Shown one piece after another: positions 42,831-51,106 of a stretch of 64,000 nucleotides of DNA (positions are counted from its first letter, which is position 1; each line of letters starts with the position of its first letter). The notes beneath the pieces were generated by a model. That model did not search any database. It saw only the letters and a list, made by a program, of their open reading frames with translations, and was not told the DNA's origin. Source of the stretch: an uncultured Christensenellaceae bacterium (lineage in GTDB: Bacteria; Bacillota; Clostridia; Christensenellales; Pumilibacteraceae); the NCBI GenBank assembly GCA_910586925.1, contig CAJUKG010000011.1:1-64000 (forward strand), written 5' to 3'. The position numbers and the translations under genes are program-made.

Positions 42831-44190
42831 TTATTAACCCCCCCCCCGCCTTTATACGCGTATCCAACAGACTTTCCGACACGAACTGCCCGTCCTTTAC
42901 ATAACATCTGAAAATACCGTTGCATTTTCGAACATATTTTTGAATTATTTTCATGCCGTAACCGTGCACGTTTTTGTTCTTCTTGTTTGTACACAGTTCG
43001 GCAGCGTTATTCATGTCGGCGAGTTTGGTGGGATTGGTGACGCAAAACAGCATATAATCGCCCTGCATGCTTACAACGACGTCCACAACGCCGTCGTCCG
43101 TTTTATCTTGCAATACCGCTTCGACGGCATTGTCGATCGCATTGGTAAATATCCCGAGTATAACCGATTTCTTAAACGGCAATTCGTGCGGCACCTCGAC
43201 GCGCATATTTATTTTGACGCCCGCTTCGTCGGCTTTGGCAAGCTCGAGATTGAGCACCGAATCTATAATGGCGTTCCCGCTGTTGACAGACTTGAAAAGC
43301 GGCGCGGCGAGCGTTCCCGTAACTTCGTTGAAATAGCATTTCAATTCTTCATACTTATTCTGCTCGAGCAACAGTTTCATATAAGCATACTGATTATTTA
43401 CGTCGTGACGCACTTCCCGCAATTCGATAAGTTTCTGCTCGTTGAGCGTCAAAAGCTCGCGCAGCGATTGGCTCTTCTGCGTATTAACGCTGTACTCGAG
43501 TACGCGCTCGCGCTCGCGGCACAAACAGTACATGATAAAATACGTCGCTATATTTATGATAAACAGCACGGCGACGACAAGCGACATATACCCCGAAAAT
43601 TTCCTGCCGAGCATATTCATTTCCGAACTTGCAAGCCGAACATATCCGAATACTATAACGAGTATCGCCGACAGTATGTTGCATGTTATATTGAGAATAC
43701 AATCGAAATTGTTCGTTTCGAATTTATATAGCGGGTATTTGAATAATGCTATCCCCCCCGCGACGACGGCGATATACGCCACGATTTTCGTGATCGCTAT
43801 ATCGAATCCGTCTATGTGCATTTCCAACATATTGCCGAACAGCGTGCCGAATGACGCCATACACGTATTAAGCGAAAAGACCACACTCGACATGGCAAGC
43901 CGAACGATCGGTTTATGCCTGCTCGCCACCAAAGCGTATATCGCAATTCCGATCAAATACGCGATATCGGCGGAGAGCCTCACCGGCGTATAGTATCCCA
44001 AAACGGTAAACAGCATGTTAAGCACGAACATAACCGAAAACAGCCACGACACATCGACGAAGATACGCCAAATCTTCGTCTTTTGCGTCACGCCGAGCAA
44101 CAGGACCGTCGACACGGCGGCGCATACGATTTGCACGGCAAACGGTATATCGAGAATATGCTTGAAAAACAATAAAAACGCCTCGGTCAA
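42706..44190 (-). CDS. AgrC-like GHKL sensor kinase, C-terminus set by a G10 tract
   Basis: This is a membrane sensor kinase with about six to seven hydrophobic segments in the first 240 residues, then REVRHDVNNQYAYMKLL with the phospho-His, and a GHKL ATPase domain (TNAIDNAVEA and GYGMKIIQKYV). I start it at TTG 44190, preceded by AGGAG and GTAGGG; the promoter at 44222-44250 excludes longer starts. As sequenced, a run of ten Gs (42838-42847) carries the frame about 43 residues into the regulator gene, ending in an Arg-rich tail. With nine Gs it stops at once; with eleven it stops at the regulator ATGA. Confidence 0.85.
   Translation of the reverse strand: MTEAFLLFFKHILDIPFAVQIVCAAVSTVLLLGVTQKTKIWRIFVDVSWLFSVMFVLNMLFTVLGYYTPVRLSADIAYLIGIAIYALVASRHKPIVRLAMSSVVFSLNTCMASFGTLFGNMLEMHIDGFDIAITKIVAYIAVVAGGIALFKYPLYKFETNNFDCILNITCNILSAILVIVFGYVRLASSEMNMLGRKFSGYMSLVVAVLFIINIATYFIMYCLCRERERVLEYSVNTQKSQSLRELLTLNEQKLIELREVRHDVNNQYAYMKLLLEQNKYEELKCYFNEVTGTLAAPLFKSVNSGNAIIDSVLNLELAKADEAGVKINMRVEVPHELPFKKSVILGIFTNAIDNAVEAVLQDKTDDGVVDVVVSMQGDYMLFCVTNPTKLADMNNAAELCTNKKNKNVHGYGMKIIQKYVRKCNGIFRCYVKDGQFVSESLLDTRIKAGGGLINEREINKRRRMRRRTQNVGYYHGVGQGVFSHARRTCGSRRV
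42838..42847 (+). repeat. C10 (coding-strand G10) tract at the agrC/agrA junction
   Basis: Ten consecutive Cs on the plus strand lie within the 3' end of the kinase gene and directly in the ribosome-binding position of the regulator gene. Confidence 0.9.
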
Positions 44191-44221
44191 ATTCCCTACA
44201 TCTCCTGTGTATAACATAGAT

Positions 44222-44250
44222 ATATTAACATGTTTCGTGACAAATTGCAA
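44222..44250 (-). promoter_or_regulatory. Promoter of the AgrC/AgrA-like operon
   Basis: Minus-strand TTGCAA (44245-44250) and TAATAT (44222-44227) are 17 nt apart. This places the transcription start near 44215 and supports the TTG start at 44190. Confidence 0.7.
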
Positions 44251-44298
44251 CAATGTTTTTACAAACGGCGAAAAATAGGTCACGAACGTATGAAACAA

Positions 44299-44332
44299 GC
44301 AAAAAGCCGCCCGACGACCGAACGGCTTTTGC
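44299..44332 (-). terminator. Terminator after the GH3 gene
   Basis: Minus-strand GCAAAAGCCG pairs with CGGCTTTTTGC around a GC-rich loop, then TTGTTTC, 25 nt after the stop codon. Confidence 0.8.
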
Positions 44333-44357
44333 CTTTATAAGGAGAGGAGTATGATGC

Positions 44358-47300
44358 TTAATATTCGTCTTCGTCGTCTTTTTTGACGACTGCTTTTTCG
44401 GTTATTTTGATTATGTCTTTCGCGATAAGCACGTCGACGACGACTGCGCCCGCAGCCAACAAGCCGATGATGACCCAACCGACGATGATGCCTATTTGCC
44501 AAGGCGACATATCGTAGTAAATATAATCGCCGGGAGCCATGCCCATCATGATGTTCGAGTTGGCTTTATTATACAAAAGATGTCTTGTGGAGTTCTTGAG
44601 CCACCATACCGCAGTTTTGCTCTCGGTATCGTACAACCCCTGCGTACCGTTATTGGTAAGCGTCAGGTTTTGTCCGCGACGGAGCGCGAGGTCGGTCGTC
44701 ATGTACGTATCGGGTTCGCCGCCCGCGTCGGTAAGCACAGTGCCCGTAAAGTTCCACTCGTTGCGGAGTATGCCGTTTATGGAGATCGACGCGCCGCCGT
44801 AAGTAGCACCGATACGGTTATAGCAAGTCATGATACCGGTAGCCGCGCTCATGGTCTTTTCAGCCATCTTGTACTCGCCCGTCGCTTCGTCGACAGCGTA
44901 ATACTTGACTTGCATTTTGGCTTCTTTCATGTATATTTCCCACGCGCGCAAGTATACTTCTCTGAACGCCTGTTCGTTCACCCAAGAGCAGTAGCCGTTA
45001 TCTTGACGGTGATATTCCTGATCGTTCAATACGTAATGCTTCATGTACACTATAAGTCCTTTCCCGGACGCGCCCGAAGCCTCTGCCATGCCTATTTTGC
45101 CGCAAAGCACGGGATCTTCCGAATAATACTCATAGTTGCGTCCGCCGAACGCGCTGCGGTGCTGGTTCATACCGAAACCGTAAAGTCCGGTAATAGGCGC
45201 GCCGTCCGTCTGCTTTTGTTGGTACGCTTCCTCGCCGAACGTTTCGCCGAGTTCTTTAGCGAGTTTCGTGTTGAACGTCGCGGCGACCATAGGCGCGCCG
45301 CAGTACCACTTGTTTACGCCGTTAATCGTGAGCGAATGACCGTAATAGCCGTACGGCGAGTCGGTATCCCAAGTTTTGGGAACGCCGTTCTCCTCGTCCG
45401 CAGGGGCTTGCCAGCCGCCGTTGGAGAACATATACGCCATGGATTCCACCGTGAACTGATTGATGAAATCGTCCCATTTCGCGTCGTCGAAATCCACGCC
45501 GCGCATATCCGAAAGAGTATAGCTCGTTTTATCGGTGTTCACATCGGGCATTCCCGAGATCGCATTGCCTTTTTCGTCCACGCCGTTCTGTTCGCTATCC
45601 GCCCAAACGTCGTATTTGGCGATCTGTTTCAAAGCCCTCGCATCGGAAAGTATGTAATCCTGCCCCGCGGGTGCGGTCGGGAACGACGCTTTGAAGTCCG
45701 CACGCGTGAAATCGTGGATATACCCGTCGCCCGTCGAACCTTCGTTGTAAGCCTTGAATTTATAGTTGGTTTCGTCGTCCATAACGTTGGTGGCGATTTT
45801 TTCGTCGGTAATTCTCTTGCCCGCGCCCGCGGCGTTGAATACGACTTTTTCGTTCAACGTATCCTTCCACAGACGTTTTGCTTTATCTTCGGCGTTCATG
45901 CCGTCGATCACCGCCCAGCTGTGGCTACCGTATTCGTCGAGCGCGAGATAGAAATTGTAATCGCCTTTATCGAGCAAATACGCTTTTTCGGTCTTGTAGT
46001 CGTAAGAAGTAAAGTAGTCGCGCTTGATCTCTATATCGACGGTTTCGCTTTTGCCCGCGCCGAGTTCTTCCGTTTTGGCAAAACCGCCGAGCGTAACGTG
46101 CGCCTTTTCCACCTGACCTTTTTCGTAAGGAACGTTGACGTAGATCTGCGCAACGCCCTTGCCCGGTTTCGAGCCTGTATTCGTGACTTTTACTTTGAAC
46201 TTGTACGTTTGAGTAGCGGCGTCATACGTCGGCGTTTCGGCATATTCCTGCGAGAACGTCGTGTACGACAAGCCGTATCCGAACGGATACACTACCGCTT
46301 TATCGTAATCGTAGCCTTGATAATTGCCGTTTGCAGCCTCTTTGGCAGCCGTTTCGTGATACCTGTAACCGATGTATATGCCTTCTTCGTATTCGACGAA
46401 GTACGAGCTTGTGGCATACGAATTGAGCGACGCGCTGTTTTCGTATTTGAAGTCGGAGAAGTTTACGTACGTCGGCTCGTTGCGAAGCGTGCGCGCATAA
46501 ATATCGGGCGTGTGACCAGAAGGATTGACCTTGCCGTTAAGAATGTTTGCGAGTGCCGTGCCGCCTTGCGAGCCGCAGCAGCCCGCCCAGATAGCGGCGA
46601 CTATATTGCTCACGTCGTATTTGTCTTTGCTGTACGGATCGGTATAAATGCCGTTCTCGACGTTGGGATCGTTCTCGTCCAAGAACCCGAGTTCCATCGT
46701 GTTGGCGGCGTTGATTATTACTATTACTTTATCGAAGTTTTTGCAAGCGTAGTCGATGAGTTTCATCTCCGCGCGGTTTGCGGTAAGACCGGTACGGTTA
46801 TTCTCCGCCGCGCCCGAGTTCATCACCTGATCGTTGCCTTCGCCCGAATTTCTTTTGAGCGTGACGACTGCGGTTTTGTATTCCGAGAACGAGTTTTTAA
46901 CCGCGTCGAGAGTGCTTTCGACTTCCGCTTCTTTCAATTCGGCTTTGGCGTATATATTGGTCGAATTTACGTTGGGGTTGGTGGAAAATGCGTTTTCCAA
47001 ACCTTTATGCAACGAGATCGCGCCCGCCGTCGTCGCGGGGTCCTCGCCGCCCGACATGTTGTTGTGCCAACCGTAATAACCCAAAAGCGTCAATTTCGCG
47101 TCTGCCGCGAGCGGGAGTGCGTTGTTCTTGTTTTTGAGAAGAACCATGCCTTCTTCCGCCGTGCGTTGGGTCATTTCCTGCGCGAGTTTGAGAGCTTCTT
47201 CCTTGCTCGAAGTCTTGAAGTCTATGTAATCGCCTTCGAGATCGGAACTCGACACCACGTGCCGTTTGCCGGTGCCCAAAAACTGATCCATATATTCGCG

Positions 47301-47402
47301 CATGGAATACATAATGCAGGTTACGGCTATCATAATCGCGAGCAGTGCGCCCGCTATTGCGGTTATGAGCGTAATGAGCTTGTTCTTTTTGCTTAATGCC
47401 AT
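44358..47402 (-). CDS. Membrane-anchored glycoside hydrolase family 3 with permuted domains
   Basis: This is a 1014-residue GH3 enzyme. An N-terminal helix (about 10-32) anchors it outside the cell. The (alpha/beta)6 C-domain comes first (about 60-350), then a fibronectin-like domain (about 385-480), then the catalytic barrel (about 600-900) with GRNYEYYSEDPVL, KHYVLND and the nucleophile D892 in GTVLTDAGG. This reversed order is known in some Ruminococcus and Butyrivibrio beta-glucosidases. A second helix at about 968-990 follows, with a KKDDEDEY tail, so both ends are membrane-tethered. Likely activity is beta-glucosidase or a similar exo-hydrolase. Last gene of a three-gene operon. Confidence 0.9.
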   Translation of the reverse strand: MALSKKNKLITLITAIAGALLAIMIAVTCIMYSMREYMDQFLGTGKRHVVSSSDLEGDYIDFKTSSKEEALKLAQEMTQRTAEEGMVLLKNKNNALPLAADAKLTLLGYYGWHNNMSGGEDPATTAGAISLHKGLENAFSTNPNVNSTNIYAKAELKEAEVESTLDAVKNSFSEYKTAVVTLKRNSGEGNDQVMNSGAAENNRTGLTANRAEMKLIDYACKNFDKVIVIINAANTMELGFLDENDPNVENGIYTDPYSKDKYDVSNIVAAIWAGCCGSQGGTALANILNGKVNPSGHTPDIYARTLRNEPTYVNFSDFKYENSASLNSYATSSYFVEYEEGIYIGYRYHETAAKEAANGNYQGYDYDKAVVYPFGYGLSYTTFSQEYAETPTYDAATQTYKFKVKVTNTGSKPGKGVAQIYVNVPYEKGQVEKAHVTLGGFAKTEELGAGKSETVDIEIKRDYFTSYDYKTEKAYLLDKGDYNFYLALDEYGSHSWAVIDGMNAEDKAKRLWKDTLNEKVVFNAAGAGKRITDEKIATNVMDDETNYKFKAYNEGSTGDGYIHDFTRADFKASFPTAPAGQDYILSDARALKQIAKYDVWADSEQNGVDEKGNAISGMPDVNTDKTSYTLSDMRGVDFDDAKWDDFINQFTVESMAYMFSNGGWQAPADEENGVPKTWDTDSPYGYYGHSLTINGVNKWYCGAPMVAATFNTKLAKELGETFGEEAYQQKQTDGAPITGLYGFGMNQHRSAFGGRNYEYYSEDPVLCGKIGMAEASGASGKGLIVYMKHYVLNDQEYHRQDNGYCSWVNEQAFREVYLRAWEIYMKEAKMQVKYYAVDEATGEYKMAEKTMSAATGIMTCYNRIGATYGGASISINGILRNEWNFTGTVLTDAGGEPDTYMTTDLALRRGQNLTLTNNGTQGLYDTESKTAVWWLKNSTRHLLYNKANSNIMMGMAPGDYIYYDMSPWQIGIIVGWVIIGLLAAGAVVVDVLIAKDIIKITEKAVVKKDDEDEY

Positions 47403-47417
47403 AATTGTCTCCTTGTT

Positions 47418-48098
47418 TTATTGATTATTATTGTTGCCGTTGGAAACGGGTTTGTTCGCACGCACGTAATTTCTCTGATAAATCAGGAACATGCCGCGAA
47501 AAGTCTTGAATGCCGCCACGAGTACGCACACGATGCAGAGAAATATGGGATAGAACAGCGTTTTGTACGTTCCCGCCTCGATCGCAGGAAGAAGATATTG
47601 ATTTTTGAAACCGACGCCCGCGCCCATGTCCGTTGCGGTACCCACCGAAACGGATGCGCAACATGCGAGAATGATCCCGCCTATGACGAGTGCGCCCGCC
47701 GTAACGAACTCGCACACCGCTTTGCCTCGGTTTTTCATTCTGCTCGATACTGCGGCACAAACGATTATCGCGAGTATCGGCAGTACGATGCCGATTATGA
47801 GTGCGGCGTTCGTGTCGAAATCCCAAGTATTCGGCACGTAATCGCCGGCTATCGTACTCTGTTCTTCAAACAGACACAGAATCTTAAGCGGCGGATAACC
47901 GCAACCGAGGAACGCGAGCTGCCAACCGTAATAGTTGTACCCCTTGGTGTATTTGCCTATATCGGTCGTAAGCTGCGTTGCCGGCATAAGGCAAAACAGT
48001 ACGATCAGCAACGCGACGGCTATCCCCGAGCACAGCGATACGATTTTGAATATTTTCCCGAGTTTTTTTAATTTTGCCGATTTTTCCGTATACTCCAT
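47418..48098 (-). CDS. Four-helix membrane protein of unknown function
   Basis: This is a 226-residue protein with four hydrophobic segments (about 18-38, 98-120, 132-152 and 182-202) and a long loop between helices 1 and 2 that contains YNYYGWQLAFLGCGYPPLK. The C-terminus is Asn-rich (NGNNNNQ). I recognise no family. It lies 15 nt upstream of the GH3 gene and 9 nt after the lipoprotein gene, so all three are one transcription unit and may form a surface complex. Confidence 0.7.
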   Translation of the reverse strand: MEYTEKSAKLKKLGKIFKIVSLCSGIAVALLIVLFCLMPATQLTTDIGKYTKGYNYYGWQLAFLGCGYPPLKILCLFEEQSTIAGDYVPNTWDFDTNAALIIGIVLPILAIIVCAAVSSRMKNRGKAVCEFVTAGALVIGGIILACCASVSVGTATDMGAGVGFKNQYLLPAIEAGTYKTLFYPIFLCIVCVLVAAFKTFRGMFLIYQRNYVRANKPVSNGNNNNQ

Positions 48099-48107
48099 GA
48101 CGATTCG

Positions 48108-49346
48108 TTAAGCCTCCGGTTTTTCAAACGTCAAGTCGTAGGTCTTGTCGGGAGTAAACGGATTTCCGCCTTTTACAGTCCACGTAATATGTATAGAATC
48201 GACGAATTCCTCTCCGTCTATGATGATCGTGTCGCCCTCTTTCGTGTACGTCGAGGAAAACACCGTCTTGGAACCTTCCTTGATATTAACGTAGCCTTTT
48301 GCGGTGAGTTCCAAAATATAATCTGCGCTCGCGCCTTCCGCGCCGTTCCACGTTTCCACCACTTCGCCCTCGAAGTCGGAGGATACGTATCTGTCCCACG
48401 TATATTTAGACGTATCGCAGGACGCGTAAAGCGTCATCGTCGAACTGCCGCCGAACCCGCCCGAAACGGTGTATTTCATGCGATAACCCTCGCGACCCGC
48501 GACATCGCAATATGCGTTCGTCGTAAAATCGGTCGTTCCTATCTTGCCCGAAATGACATGGTTTTGCTTATCTTCCGTCCAATTCCCTTTTCCGTTATAC
48601 GTAAGACTGTTGGACGTGCCGGAAAGGGAAACGACCCCGCCGTTCGGCATCAGGTACACGTATGCCGAACTCAGATTTCCGCTGCCGCCTTCCGCGCCGC
48701 CGCGAAACATATATGTGCATTTGCGTTCTTCGTTTACGACATAGTTCGCATTCAACGACTTGCGATACGCGGAATCTTTCGCCTCGAATTTGACGAGGGT
48801 TTCGGCGGCTTTCTCCCCGCCTATCTCGGGCGACATATAATAATAGAAATAATGTCTGCCCGACGTTTTGTCGAAGTTCACTACTATCTCGGTATTGTTT
48901 CCGTCGTTGAACTTAACGGTGTATCCCCAACCTTTTTCTTCCGTCCAACTTCCGCCCAATTCGAAATCGAATTGCGAGTAATCGGTATTGTCCTCTTCAT
49001 CGTTCGATTCTTCGGCTGCGGCTGCGGGGAAACCGCCTCCCGGTCCTCCGGGACCGCCGGGTCCTCCGGGACCGCCTGTGCCGCCCGTCGATGCTTTACC
49101 GCCGCAAACACCTTTCAACGTCAAGGTGTTATCCTTTTTCAAGTCGACTGCCAAATTGAATTTTTTGGACGCCAACGTGACCGACGTATCCCAATTTGTT
49201 CCGTCGACCGCTACGAATCCGAGAACGCCGTCGGTCGGTCCGTTGGTATTTACAGGCTCGTCCGCGGCACACGCGACAAGTCCTCCGCATACCAAAGCCG
49301 CTATCAGCGCACCGGATAAGAGAGATAATGTTTTGCTCTTTTTCAT
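48108..49346 (-). CDS. Lipoprotein with collagen-like Gly-Gly-Pro repeat
   Basis: This is a 412-residue exported lipoprotein (lipobox GGLVACAAD). Residues about 85-105 are a GGP repeat (GGTGGPGGPGGPGGPGGG), followed by an Ala/Glu/Asp stretch. The rest is beta-rich with three or more similar motifs (LGGSWTEEKGWGYTVKF, GKGNWTEDKQNHVISGK and TAKGYVNIKEGSKTVFSSTY). I recognise no known domain; a carbohydrate-binding role is inferred only from its operon with GH3. The start at 49346 has GGAGGG 4 nt upstream; an upstream in-frame TTG overlaps that site. Confidence 0.75.
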   Translation of the reverse strand: MKKSKTLSLLSGALIAALVCGGLVACAADEPVNTNGPTDGVLGFVAVDGTNWDTSVTLASKKFNLAVDLKKDNTLTLKGVCGGKASTGGTGGPGGPGGPGGPGGGFPAAAAEESNDEEDNTDYSQFDFELGGSWTEEKGWGYTVKFNDGNNTEIVVNFDKTSGRHYFYYYMSPEIGGEKAAETLVKFEAKDSAYRKSLNANYVVNEERKCTYMFRGGAEGGSGNLSSAYVYLMPNGGVVSLSGTSNSLTYNGKGNWTEDKQNHVISGKIGTTDFTTNAYCDVAGREGYRMKYTVSGGFGGSSTMTLYASCDTSKYTWDRYVSSDFEGEVVETWNGAEGASADYILELTAKGYVNIKEGSKTVFSSTYTKEGDTIIIDGEEFVDSIHITWTVKGGNPFTPDKTYDLTFEKPEA

Positions 49347-49389
49347 TTTACCCTCCAAAATATTAACCGCATTTACGTCGGTTTGTTAC

Positions 49390-49398
49390 AGTATAACA
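49390..49398 (-). promoter_or_regulatory. Extended -10 promoter of the lipoprotein-GH3 operon
   Basis: Minus-strand TGTTATACT is an extended -10 (TGnTATACT) about 45 nt before the start; no good -35 is visible. A small dyad CGACA-TTACG-TGTCG lies upstream at 49433-49447 and could be an operator. Confidence 0.45.
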
Positions 49399-49576
49399 CC
49401 GCAAATACAACCGAACACATTTTGCGTATATTCGACATTACGTGTCGCATAAATGCCCTCTTGCAAATCGCAAACGGCAATTATCGTTGCAGAAACGACA
49501 AAAAAACTCCCGTTCGTCACAAAAAACGGTCGTTCGTATCATTAACGCATTATACACATATTTTTCGGCACGCAAA

Positions 49577-49605
49577 ATCCCGCCGAGAAATCTTCTCTGC
49601 GGGAT
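49577..49605 (-). terminator. Terminator after the cytoplasmic GH32 gene
   Basis: Minus-strand ATCCCGC pairs with GCGGGAT, continued inside by GAGAA/TTCTC, then TTTGCG, about 18 nt after the stop codon. Confidence 0.8.
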
Positions 49606-49622
49606 CTGTCGTTATTATTCGT

Positions 49623-50981
49623 TTATTTTGCGGGGCTTATATCGTATCGCGTATACACGCACTCGTCTGCGTCGAGATTAAGCTCCAAGCCGTCCGCGCC
49701 GTCGGGCGGATAGATCGTCGAAGTGAGGACTCTGCCGTTCTCGAAAATCTCCACCGAATACTTATCCATGACGACGGTCAGCTGCGTTTCGTACCCGCTG
49801 CCGAACGGCATTCTGCGTATCCCGCGAACGCTGTCGGGGTCTTTTTCGTGCATTCTTATTTCCGCGCCCGAATTCGACCTGTCGAATACCCACTCGCCGC
49901 CTACGAGCTTGAGCGAAGTAAAGCAATCTCCGCCGCAGCGCATTTTGAGGTCGAGCGACCGCAAATTCTTCGCCGAAACGGTGAACATGCCCGTTATCAT
50001 CTTATCGGACAGCGTGCTTTTGATTTTCTTCGCGACGCCCGCCTGCGTGACGATCGCGGGGGTTTGCATCATTCTGCCGCCGACTATTTCGATGCGCCGC
50101 GGCACCGTGAGCATGCCCGCAAACCCGTATATGTACGACGGATGGTTACGGTCCCACATATCCATCCAGCCTATCATTAAATTCTCGTCGAGAAAAGTTT
50201 GCGGCGCGTAAAAATCGAAACCGTAGTCGCATATATGCCCGCAGTCACTGCCCGAAAACCGCTTGTTTTTGTAATCGAGCTTGCCGAGCACATACCGCGT
50301 GGTATGTATATTGAGATGCCGACTGCCGTCCATCGGCGCGAATTGCTCGCTGTAAATAAGCACGCCGAGTTCGGGCTTGTAGTCGGGACACTCGAGCATT
50401 ATACCCGCGCAATCCCTGCCGAACACGTCGAACTCGAACGTCCATTTCATAAGATCGTCGGACGAGTACACGAGAAGCCTGCCGCGTCCGTGCCGCTTCC
50501 GCGCCGCGATGATAGCATAGAACTTGCCGTTCTCGCGCCACACCTTCGGGTCGCGAAAATCTTCGGGGACGTAATCATCGGGCAAATCGTCCTCCGAAAT
50601 AACTACGCCGAGTTTGGAGAAAGATACGCCGTCATCGCTTTTCGCGAGGCACTGCACCTGCCGCACCGCGCTTCCGCCGCCGTTTAAGCTGTGACCTGTG
50701 TACATTAGATAAAGACTGCCGTTCCATTCGATCGCACTGCCCGAAAAGCATCCGTCGCGATCGTACTTTCTGTCGGGATACAGCGCGTTGGGCAGGATCT
50801 CCCAATGCGTGAGATCGTCGCTCACCGCGTGTCCCCAAATCATCGGACCCCAAAAAGTATCGGCGGGATACGACTGATAAAAAGCGTGATACCTGCCCTT
50901 GAACTTGATAAGACCGTTGGGATCGTTTATCCAGCCTTGTTCGGCGGCTATATGAATTTCCGGTAAAAACTTGTTCTGCAT
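49623..50981 (-). CDS. Glycoside hydrolase family 32 (sucrose-6-phosphate hydrolase / fructosidase)
   Basis: This is a 452-residue enzyme without a signal peptide, so it is cytoplasmic. It hydrolyses beta-fructosidic bonds in sucrose, sucrose-phosphate or short fructans. All three GH32 acidic residues are present: nucleophile D20 in WINDPNG, D144 in FRDPKVW, and acid/base E197 in MLECPDY. A short C-terminal beta-sandwich domain follows (about 310-450). It lies after the fructan lipoproteins and has its own likely promoter (51055-51083), with a hairpin in the leader at 51016-51042. It would complete breakdown of oligosaccharides imported by the ABC system. Confidence 0.93.
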   Translation of the reverse strand: MQNKFLPEIHIAAEQGWINDPNGLIKFKGRYHAFYQSYPADTFWGPMIWGHAVSDDLTHWEILPNALYPDRKYDRDGCFSGSAIEWNGSLYLMYTGHSLNGGGSAVRQVQCLAKSDDGVSFSKLGVVISEDDLPDDYVPEDFRDPKVWRENGKFYAIIAARKRHGRGRLLVYSSDDLMKWTFEFDVFGRDCAGIMLECPDYKPELGVLIYSEQFAPMDGSRHLNIHTTRYVLGKLDYKNKRFSGSDCGHICDYGFDFYAPQTFLDENLMIGWMDMWDRNHPSYIYGFAGMLTVPRRIEIVGGRMMQTPAIVTQAGVAKKIKSTLSDKMITGMFTVSAKNLRSLDLKMRCGGDCFTSLKLVGGEWVFDRSNSGAEIRMHEKDPDSVRGIRRMPFGSGYETQLTVVMDKYSVEIFENGRVLTSTIYPPDGADGLELNLDADECVYTRYDISPAK

Positions 50982-51054
50982 AACCTATTGCCTATAGAGT
51001 AGTAAATCGGTACGCCCGCCCGCATGATGCGGGCGGTGCGTCCGTGTGTAGTAT

Positions 51055-51083
51055 AAATTAGCACTTTTCGCAACAAATGTCAA
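51055..51083 (-). promoter_or_regulatory. Promoter upstream of the cytoplasmic GH32 gene
   Basis: Minus-strand TTGACA (51078-51083) and TAATTT (51055-51060) are 17 nt apart. A GC-rich hairpin (CCGCCCGCAT/ATGCGGGCGG, about 51016-51037) sits in the leader before the gene and may be a partial terminator for upstream transcripts or an mRNA-stability element. Confidence 0.55.
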
Positions 51084-51106
51084 ACGATATTAATGACGTT
51101 TTTCTA

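Noticed and set aside
44191..44298. Longer N-terminus of the AgrC-like kinase
   Set aside because: A 17-bp-spaced promoter lies inside it, so transcripts start too late to include those codons.
42100..44300. An AgrD-type autoinducer peptide or AgrB processing gene with the AgrCA-like pair
   Set aside because: I looked around the operon and in the flanking gaps and saw no AgrB-like membrane protease or short Cys-containing peptide gene with a ribosome binding site.
44496..47396. 966-codon plus-strand frame opposite the GH3 gene
   Set aside because: The minus strand encodes a full GH3 with motifs, ribosome binding site and terminator; the antisense frame has no domain or start signal.
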